Positions 57,679-64,000 of a stretch of DNA of 64,000 bases are shown piece after piece (the stretch's first letter is position 1; each line of letters starts with the position of its first letter). The translations under genes and the position numbers were made by a program. A model generated the notes under the pieces. The model saw nothing but the letters and a program-made list of their open reading frames with translations, did no database searches and was not told the origin of the DNA. Source of the stretch: Streptococcus taonis (GTDB lineage: Bacteria; Bacillota; Bacilli; Lactobacillales; Streptococcaceae); assembly GCF_029948085.1 (NCBI RefSeq), contig NZ_JARZZP010000009.1, positions 43,004 through 107,003 on the forward strand, in the 5' to 3' direction.

Positions 57679-57964
57679 GAGGTTGGGACAAAAGATCCCG
57701 ACCTCACTTTTTATTAGCAATCAAACTTTGACGCGGTAGATGATTGAACTTTTTGTTCGTCTTTTATACTCTTTGAAAATCAAATTCAAACCACGTCAGC
57801 GTCACCTTGCCGTACTCAGGTACAGCCTGCGGCTAGCTTCCTAGTTTGCTATTTGATTTTCATTGAGTATTAGACTCCAAAAAGCTCCTAATCATCCTCG
57901 CGGGGCTGGGACTACGAAATCGAGACTTTGTCTATCGATTTCTGTCCCACCCCCCGCCTTTTGT
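57679..57964 (+). repeat. 175-bp interspersed repeat, copy 2, split by a BOX element
   Basis: Matches the reverse complement of 6875-7049 over its whole length apart from a 103-bp BOX plus 3 bp at 57767-57872. The 57679-57706 end is the hairpin GAGGTTGGGA / TCCCGACCTC that ends mecA; the other end is the CGAAATCGAG / CTATCGATTTC hairpin (57915-57943). Confidence 0.9.
57767..57869 (+). repeat. BOX element, A-C form, inserted in the 175-bp repeat
   Basis: 103 bp from TACTC to GAGTA with 18-bp imperfect terminal inverted repeats (TACTCTTTGAAAATCAAA and the complement of TTTGATTTTCATTGAGTA). TTA flanks it on both sides, while the uninterrupted copy at 6875-7049 has a single TTA at the same place. 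Confidence 0.92.
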
Positions 57965-58442
57965 TATCTTCTCTGTAAAATCTATTTTTTAAAAATTGGA
58001 TACAGTTTGTATTCAAAAAATTGCTATATTATAATTTGATAGCAGAATTAAAATTTTAGCATAATTTCATGAAAATTTTCTGAATGGACAAAGGTTAGTA
58101 CGAAGTAGAAAAAAAGTCCAAAAAATAAGGTAAATTAGTAGCTTAAAAGTAAGAAATGGGGTAGAATGGAGGAAGTTACTTTCGGTAGTTTAGAATCGAA
58201 TTGACTGACAAATCTTTTAGGTGTAAATGTTGCTACAGCAACGATTTTACTAAACTATTATATTTTTTTTGTTTTCAAAGTATAATTTTAGTTTATATTT
58301 GAAAATAGATAAAATTTGAATCAGTTTTTGAAAAGAGCCCTCATATAGTTTTTGAATCCTAGCAATTGGTATTCCTATGTCTTCCAATCTTGCTAAAATT
58401 GATGAAAAACGATATGATAGAATGAAAAAAGCGAGGTGAAAT
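57965..58442. other. 478-bp AT-rich gap upstream of the UPF0340 gene
   Basis: No convincing coding frame. At 58186-58270 TAGTTTA-GAATCG can pair with CGATTTTAC-TAAACTA across an inner GTTGC / GCAAC hairpin, followed by TTATATTTTTTTT, which resembles a terminator. Two possible promoters follow: a TATAAT at 58281-58286, and TTGCTA (58390-58395), 17 bp, TATGAT (58413-58418) just before the gene. Confidence 0.45.
58390..58418 (+). promoter_or_regulatory. Promoter of the UPF0340-protease pair
   Basis: TTGCTA (58390-58395), 17-bp spacer, TATGAT (58413-58418), 24 bp before the ATG. Confidence 0.5.
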
Positions 58443-59006
58443 ATGGACCAAAGACGGATTCAAATAGAAACACAGCAGATTCTTGAAGATGTACTAGACA
58501 AGGCTTCTTTACAGGAGGGAGCACTATTTGTCTTGGGTTTGTCTTCGAGTGAAGTGCTGGGAGGACACATCGGAAAAGATTCGAGTCAGGAAATCGGTGA
58601 ACTTATTGTCAAGACTATGTTGGAACTGTTGACGGCTAAGGGAATTCACCTGGCTGTTCAAGGTTGTGAACATGTCAATCGGGCTTTAGTTGTTGAACGA
58701 GAAGTAGCTATAAAACATCAGTTGGAGATTGTGAGTGTACTCCCGACCTTACATGCAGGAGGTTCTGGTCAATTGGCCGCCTTTCGCTATATGAAGGATC
58801 CCGTGGAGGTCGAATTTATCAGGGCAGATGCTGGTCTAGACATTGGTGATACAGCTATCGGTATGCATATCAAACATGTTCAGGTACCCATTCGACCAGT
58901 CTTAAGAGAGATTGGTCTGGCTCATGTGACAGCACTTGCTAGTCGACCAAAACTCATTGGAGGGGCGCGTGCTCAATATCCAATAGATCACATTAGAAAG
59001 ATTTAA
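58443..59006 (+). CDS. UPF0340 family protein
   Basis: 187 residues, the usual length for UPF0340 (YwlG type). The segments [29 protein letters not shown] and the C-terminal [19 protein letters not shown] are conserved family blocks. Function unknown. AGCGAGGTG precedes the ATG. From memory this gene sits just upstream of zmpB in pneumococcus (SP_0663 before SP_0664), which supports naming the next gene. The protease ATG begins 1 bp after its stop. Confidence 0.9.
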   Translation: MDQRRIQIETQQILEDVLDKASLQEGALFVLGLSSSEVLGGHIGKDSSQEIGELIVKTMLELLTAKGIHLAVQGCEHVNRALVVEREVAIKHQLEIVSVLPTLHAGGSGQLAAFRYMKDPVEVEFIRADAGLDIGDTAIGMHIKHVQVPIRPVLREIGLAHVTALASRPKLIGGARAQYPIDHIRKI

Positions 59007-59007
59007 A

Positions 59008-62000
59008 ATGAAAAACAGAAAAATGCAGTTTGATAGAGTCATTAAATACTCTATTCGGAAGTTCTCAGTTGGTGTAGGTTCTGCGGTTATCGGGACATTT
59101 CTTTTGGGGGCAAATAACTTTTTAGTTGAAACTGTTGCAGCTAACGAAGTAGCGACACCTAGCCAAGTTCATTACCGTTATTTGGCTGAGCAAGAATTGA
59201 CAGAAGCAGAAAAAGCTTTAATCCATCGCGAACTTCCTTCTGATTTAAAGCAAGATGATGTTGTCTATCTTGTTTACAGAAAGAAGGAAGTGAATTCTCA
59301 ACAATTGCCGAACACTGGAAGCGAGGAGTTAGCACTGGCAACTCTTGGATTTGCAACAGCGTCTTTGGTTGTTGTGGTGATGTCTAAAAAACACCGCAAT
59401 AAAATGTTGGGTCTTCTCTTTATTGGAGCGCTAGGTGGTAGTTACTTTATCCCTCAGTCAGCTCAAGCATTTGAGAATAAAATCCTAGTGTCCTACAATC
59501 AAACGATTGCAGCAAGTAGTCAAGAGGACTTGGCAAAAGGTGTCATTCAAATCGAAGGATACGAATACGTCGGTTACTTTAAAGCATCAGATTTCCAAGA
59601 CCAACCAGAGAAAATTGCTACTGCTAAAGGAACTCAAGAAGTAGGCCATGAAGGTGAATCTCTGGTTCAACCAGAATTGCCAGCTTACACAGGTGAGATT
59701 AGTACTAAAGGAACTCAAGAATCAGGCCATGAAGGTGAATCTCTGGTTCAACCAGAGTTGCCAGCCTACACTGGCGAGCTTACAGCCAAAGGAACGCAAG
59801 AAGCAGGCCACGAAGGCGAATCTTTGGTTCAGCCAGCATTGCCAGCCTACACCGGCGAGCTTACAGCCAAAGGAACCCAAGAAGAGGGTCACGAAGGCGA
59901 ATCCCTAGTTCAGCCAGCATTGCCAGTCTATACCAGCGAACTTAGCGCTAAAGGCACTCAAGAATCAGGCCACGAAGGCGAATCTTTGGTTCGACCAGAG
60001 TTGCCAGCCTACACCGGTGAGATTAGCGCTAAAGGAACTCAAGAAGAAGGCCACGAAGGTGAATCACTGGTTCAACCAGAAGCCCCAGCCTACACCGGCG
60101 AGATTACATCCAAAGGTACTCAAGAATCAGGCCACGAAGGCGAATCTTTGGTTCAACCAGAATTGCCAGCTTACACAGGTGAGATTAGTACTAAAGGAAC
60201 TCAAGAATCAGGTCACGAAGGTGAGTCTTTAGTTCAGCCAGAATTACCAGCCTATACAGGCGAACTTAGCGCTAAAGGAACTCAAGAATCAGGTCATGAA
60301 GGTGAATCCCTAGTTCAACCAGAAGCTCCAGCTTATACCGGCGAGATTACAGCCAAAGGCACGCAAGAAGAAGGCCACGAAGGCGAATCTCTAGTTCAGC
60401 CAGAAAACCCCGCCTACACCGGCGAAATCACAGCAAAAGGAACTCAAGAAGAAGGCCACGAAGGTGAATCCCTAGTTCAGCCAGAATTACCAGAGTATAC
60501 AGTAGCTGAAGCAACTATCACAGAAACTGAAACTGTAGAAGTTCCATATACAAGAGAGTATGTAAATGACGATACTCGCTACACTGATGAAGAAACAGTA
60601 ATTCAAAATGGTCAAGCAGGAAGTCAGCTGATTCATCGTGTCTATAAGACAGTCAATGGCCAAAAAGTTGGGGACCCAATCAGCACGAGTACAGAAACTG
60701 TTAAGGCTCCAGTAAACGAAAAAATTAGTCGTGGTACCAAGGCTATTGAAGGTAAAGTTGAAGAAGTTTCATTTGAAGAAATTCCTTTCGAGACAAGAAC
60801 AGAAGTAGACAGCACTCTTCCGAAGGGAACAGAAGTTGTTGCTCAAGCTGGTCAAAACGGTAAGAAAAAGATTACCAAAGTCTATAAGACTCTTAAGGGC
60901 GTGAAAACTGCGGATGCTCCAACTATTTCAGAGGAAGTTGTCGAAGCTGCGCAAGATCGTCTCATTAAGAAAGGTGATCAAGTCCTCGCTGCGCCAACGT
61001 TGACAATTACTCAAATTGATAAAGAAGAATTAGAGCGTAGTGCCAAGGTTCGTTACCAATTGGTCAAACCAACAGGTGTAACCATTAAATCTCTTGAAGT
61101 TGTCTTGAAAGACGGAGACACTAGCCTTCAAACAGTCAACATGTCTGAGGGAGATTTGACTGCTAATCTTACAGACTTGAAATACTACAAGGACTACAAG
61201 ATTGCAACCAAGATGGTTTACGATCGTGGAAATGGGAACGAAGAAGTTGTTCTCACGGAAGAACCACTGCGACTTGATCTCAAAAAAGTCGAAGTCAAAA
61301 ATATCAAGGAAACCAGCCTTATCAGTGTTGATGACCAAGGTGTAGAAACTGATAATAGTCTATTGTCAGCTAAACCATCAGATGTTAAACCTTATTACTT
61401 GAAAGTGACAACTCATGATAACAAGGTTACAAGACTAGCTGTTGACAAGATTGAAGAAGTTACTGTAGATGGTAAAACATTGTACAAAGTAACTGCCCAA
61501 GCCCCTGATTTAATTCAGCGTAATTCAGACAACAAGTTCAGTCAAGAATATGTCCATTACTTTGCTAAGCCAAAAGCTCATGAAGGTGATGTTTATTACG
61601 ATTTCAATGATCTTGTAAAGGCCATGCAGGACAATCCTACTGGTACCTTTAAGCTTGGTAGCAGTATGAATGCAAGTAACGTGAACCCCGCTGGCAAGTC
61701 TTATGTAACCAATGCCTTCAAGGGAACATTGGAAAGTACAGAAGGTAATAAATTTGCCATCTATAACATTACGAGACCATTGTTTGGTAACATTGAAGGT
61801 GGTACTGTTAAGAATCTCTTGCTTGAAAATGTCAACATTGACATGCCAGGATTTGATCGAGTAGCACCAATCGCAAATGTTATCAAAAATAATGCGACTG
61901 TCGAAAATGTTAAAGTAACAGGTAATGTTGTCGGGGGCAACGATGTAGCTGGTATTATCAATAAAATTGATGGTAGTGGTAAGGTAAGTAATGTTGCCTT

Positions 62001-64000
62001 TATCGGTAAGATTCACGCTGCTGGAAACAAAGGTTGGTACTTAGCAGGTGTTCTAGGCGAAAACTGGAAAGGTATCGTAGAAAAAGCCTACGTTGATGCT
62101 GAAATTACTGGTAACAAGGCAAAAGCTGCAGGTTTAGTTTATTCTTCTCAAAATGGTGGAGATAACAATACACTAGGAAGAGAAGGTGTTCTTAGAAATT
62201 CAGTTGCTAAAGGTTCGATTGAGCTGAAGGAAGCTGTTCAATCTGGTGGATTACTTGGTACTAACTGGGCCTTGGGTGCTATTGAAGACAACATCACGAT
62301 GATGAAAGTCAAAACAGGTGAGATGGTCTTTGGTCACTCTGATATTGACGCCGATGATTACTTCACGTATTCAAGAACAAAACGTAACTTTAGTGTTGAG
62401 GGAGTAAGTGAGGGTAATAAATCTTATAAGAATTCTCGCAAGATTCCTAGCATTTCACAAGAAGAAGCTGACAAGAAGATTGAAGCAATGGGGATCACTG
62501 CTGATAAATTTGAAAGCACCAAACCTGTTGAAGACAAACTTAATAACATTGTCAACAAAGCTGATCAATACAAAACAATCGATGGTTACGACGCTTCTCG
62601 TGAACTTGCCTACCGTAATATCGAAAAATTGCAACCATTCTACAACAAAGAGTGGATTGTTAACCAAGGAAACAAATTGGCTGCAGGAAGTCCTCTCTTG
62701 ACCAAGGAAGTCTTGTCTGTTACTGCCATGAAGGGCAATGCTTTTGTAACAGAATTGGCTGATGCCGACCATATTATGGTTCATTATGGTGATAAGACCA
62801 AAGACATCTTTACTGTTTCGCTGAAAGAATCTAAGGTCAAACAAGTCAAAGAGTACAGCATTGCTGAACTTGGAGAAGTTGTTTACACTCCGAACATGGT
62901 TGACAAAGACCGTAGCGATCTTATCAATACTATCGTTGAAAAATTAAGTCCAGTTGAATTGCAATCAGATCCTATCTACACACACCTAGGTAGAACAGGA
63001 CCAAATAAAGTTAACGCTATAAAAGATCTTTACCTAGAAGAAAGCTTCAAAGAAGTCAAGGATAATCTGGCTAAATTTGTGAAACAGTTGCTTGAAAATG
63101 AAGACCATCAATTAAACACAGATGAAGCTGCTAAACGTGCCTTGATTAAGAAGATTGATGACAACAAGGCTGCTGTTCTTCTTGGTTTGTCTTACCTCAA
63201 TCGTTACTACGGAGTTAAGTTTGATAACTTCAATATCAAGCAACTCATGTTGTTCAAACCAGACTTCTATGGTAAAAATGTCAATGTGTTAGACTTCTTG
63301 ATCAAGATTGGTTCCAAAGAAAATAACATTAAAGGTGATAGAACTTTAGAAGCTTATCGCGAAACTATCGGTGGAGTTATCGGTATAGGCGAGTTAAACA
63401 GTTTCTTAGACTATAATATGCGTCTATTCACAGAAGACAAAGATCTAAATGATTGGTTCATTAAAGCAACTAAAGATAATGTCTATATCGTGGAACCAAA
63501 AACAACAACTCCTGAGTTTGCGGATAAGAAACACAGAGCCTATGAAGGATTAAACAACGATATGCACGGTAAGATGATCTTGCCACTCTTGAACTTGAAA
63601 GATGCCCATATGTTCTTGATTTCAACTTACAATACAATGGCTTATAGTTCATTTGAAAAATATGGTAAGTATACTGAAGCAGAACGTAATGCCTTTAAAG
63701 CTGAAATCGATAAGGTTGCAAAAGGTCAACAGAATTATTTAGACTTCTGGTCACGTCTATCAATCGATAAAGTTCGTAATCAACTTTTGAAGAGCAACAA
63801 CATGGTTCCAACACCTGTTTTGGATAACCAAAACTATAAAGATATTAGTACTGATAAATACGGTCACACTAATAGTGGTAAAGATGTGGCGCCTATCCGT
63901 GAATTATACGGACCTACAGGACGTTATCATGCGACTGACTGGCGTATGGGAGCTGTGGCTCGCGTTTATCAGAATCCATATAAAGATGATTCTGTCTTCT
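59008..64000 (+). CDS. zmpB: ZmpB-type M26 zinc metalloprotease, N-terminal part
   Basis: At least 1664 residues from ATG 59008, open to the window end. A YSIRK signal (YSIRKFSVGVGSAVIG, residue 14) leads to a signal peptide ending near VAANE. LPNTG lies at residues 100-104, followed by two membrane helices (108-125, 132-150): the N-terminal anchor layout of the pneumococcal Zmp/IgA1 proteases. Then come eleven 27-residue repeats (59626-60516), two G5-like domains (60530-60980), the M26 N-terminal domain with beta-helix-like repeats (about 61500-62400) and the helical region before the catalytic site. HExxH is beyond the window. ZmpB is chosen over IgA1 protease because of the UPF0340 neighbour. 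Only AAAGA serves as a ribosome site, so coupling to UPF0340 is likely. Confidence 0.85.
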   Translation, partial: MKNRKMQFDRVIKYSIRKFSVGVGSAVIGTFLLGANNFLVETVAANEVATPSQVHYRYLAEQELTEAEKALIHRELPSDLKQDDVVYLVYRKKEVNSQQLPNTGSEELALATLGFATASLVVVVMSKKHRNKMLGLLFIGALGGSYFIPQSAQAFENKILVSYNQTIAASSQEDLAKGVIQIEGYEYVGYFKASDFQDQPEKIATAKGTQEVGHEGESLVQPELPAYTGEISTKGTQESGHEGESLVQPELPAYTGELTAKGTQEAGHEGESLVQPALPAYTGELTAKGTQEEGHEGESLVQPALPVYTSELSAKGTQESGHEGESLVRPELPAYTGEISAKGTQEEGHEGESLVQPEAPAYTGEITSKGTQESGHEGESLVQPELPAYTGEISTKGTQESGHEGESLVQPELPAYTGELSAKGTQESGHEGESLVQPEAPAYTGEITAKGTQEEGHEGESLVQPENPAYTGEITAKGTQEEGHEGESLVQPELPEYTVAEATITETETVEVPYTREYVNDDTRYTDEETVIQNGQAGSQLIHRVYKTVNGQKVGDPISTSTETVKAPVNEKISRGTKAIEGKVEEVSFEEIPFETRTEVDSTLPKGTEVVAQAGQNGKKKITKVYKTLKGVKTADAPTISEEVVEAAQDRLIKKGDQVLAAPTLTITQIDKEELERSAKVRYQLVKPTGVTIKSLEVVLKDGDTSLQTVNMSEGDLTANLTDLKYYKDYKIATKMVYDRGNGNEEVVLTEEPLRLDLKKVEVKNIKETSLISVDDQGVETDNSLLSAKPSDVKPYYLKVTTHDNKVTRLAVDKIEEVTVDGKTLYKVTAQAPDLIQRNSDNKFSQEYVHYFAKPKAHEGDVYYDFNDLVKAMQDNPTGTFKLGSSMNASNVNPAGKSYVTNAFKGTLESTEGNKFAIYNITRPLFGNIEGGTVKNLLLENVNIDMPGFDRVAPIANVIKNNATVENVKVTGNVVGGNDVAGIINKIDGSGKVSNVAFIGKIHAAGNKGWYLAGVLGENWKGIVEKAYVDAEITGNKAKAAGLVYSSQNGGDNNTLGREGVLRNSVAKGSIELKEAVQSGGLLGTNWALGAIEDNITMMKVKTGEMVFGHSDIDADDYFTYSRTKRNFSVEGVSEGNKSYKNSRKIPSISQEEADKKIEAMGITADKFESTKPVEDKLNNIVNKADQYKTIDGYDASRELAYRNIEKLQPFYNKEWIVNQGNKLAAGSPLLTKEVLSVTAMKGNAFVTELADADHIMVHYGDKTKDIFTVSLKESKVKQVKEYSIAELGEVVYTPNMVDKDRSDLINTIVEKLSPVELQSDPIYTHLGRTGPNKVNAIKDLYLEESFKEVKDNLAKFVKQLLENEDHQLNTDEAAKRALIKKIDDNKAAVLLGLSYLNRYYGVKFDNFNIKQLMLFKPDFYGKNVNVLDFLIKIGSKENNIKGDRTLEAYRETIGGVIGIGELNSFLDYNMRLFTEDKDLNDWFIKATKDNVYIVEPKTTTPEFADKKHRAYEGLNNDMHGKMILPLLNLKDAHMFLISTYNTMAYSSFEKYGKYTEAERNAFKAEIDKVAKGQQNYLDFWSRLSIDKVRNQLLKSNNMVPTPVLDNQNYKDISTDKYGHTNSGKDVAPIRELYGPTGRYHATDWRMGAVARVYQNPYKDDSVF
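59626..60516 (+). repeat. Eleven tandem 81-bp repeats in the ZmpB-type protease
   Basis: Units start every 81 bp from 59626 to 60436. Each encodes 27 residues beginning KGTQE(S/E/A/V)GHEGESLV and ending PAYTGE plus three variable residues; the last unit diverges at its end. The KGTQExGHEGE core is the linker repeat known from streptococcal IgA1 protease and ZmpB. Confidence 0.95.

Noticed and set aside
59648-60232. Open frames across the 81-bp repeats in another phase
   Set aside because: They are periodic shadows of the protease frame with repetitive, low-complexity translation and no ribosome site.

Overview
The window reads as chromosomal DNA of a mitis-group Streptococcus (S. mitis / S. 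oralis / S. infantis type). The grounds are low GC, gene families and gene order that I recall from the pneumococcal chromosome (yqeG-yqeH-yhbY-nadD-yqeK-rsfS; gmk-rpoZ-priA-fmt-rsmB-phpP-stkP; mvaS-mvaA; scrRB/scrA/scrK; hom-thrB-msrAB), three BOX elements, YSIRK and N-terminal LPXTG signals, and M26 zinc metalloproteases. The species is an inference. No tRNA, rRNA, CRISPR array, insertion sequence or prophage was seen.

Layout. 1-5736: 3' part of a surface M26 protease with ten 276-bp G5 repeats. 5870-8260: two minus-strand membrane genes (FUSC-like exporter, SstT) with a 175-bp repeat between them. 8411-16215: MscS, CorA, then the ribosome-assembly/NAD cluster, with a strongly folded 154-nt element between yqeH and yhbY. 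16432-26518: RNase Y, gmk, rpoZ, priA, fmt, rsmB and the PhpP/StkP phospho-signalling pair. 26607-30443: a two-gene threonine/serine-type exporter and the first two mevalonate enzymes. 30680-31418: an unrecognised secreted, bacteriocin-like protein overlapping a tiny membrane protein. 31455-37296: the sucrose regulon. 37337-45163: two manganese exporters, a CDF protein (MntE type) and a riboswitch-controlled P-type ATPase, separated by three genes for glycan modification. 45270-57668: a peptide-deformylase-like protein, a 54-residue membrane protein, yaaA, hom-thrB, msrAB, a heterodimeric ABC exporter, an adenosine-type deaminase, a flippase and mecA. 58443-64000: a UPF0340 gene and the 5' part of a ZmpB-type protease, cut by the window end.

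How it fits together. The scr genes import sucrose as sucrose-6-phosphate and split it, under a LacI-type repressor whose candidate operators cover both divergent promoters. The mntE/mgtA region expels Mn2+, with the ATPase switched by a yybP-ykoY aptamer. StkP/PhpP, MecA and the ribosome-assembly genes are core physiology. The two proteases, the glycan genes and the bacteriocin-like pair form the variable surface and competition layer.

The best leads are the bacteriocin-like pair, the folded yqeH-yhbY element, a BOX element inserted inside another repeat (which exposes its ends and a 3-bp target duplication), an apparently leaderless yaaA, a StkP with three PASTA repeats, and a deformylase-like protein lacking the motif-1 glutamine.
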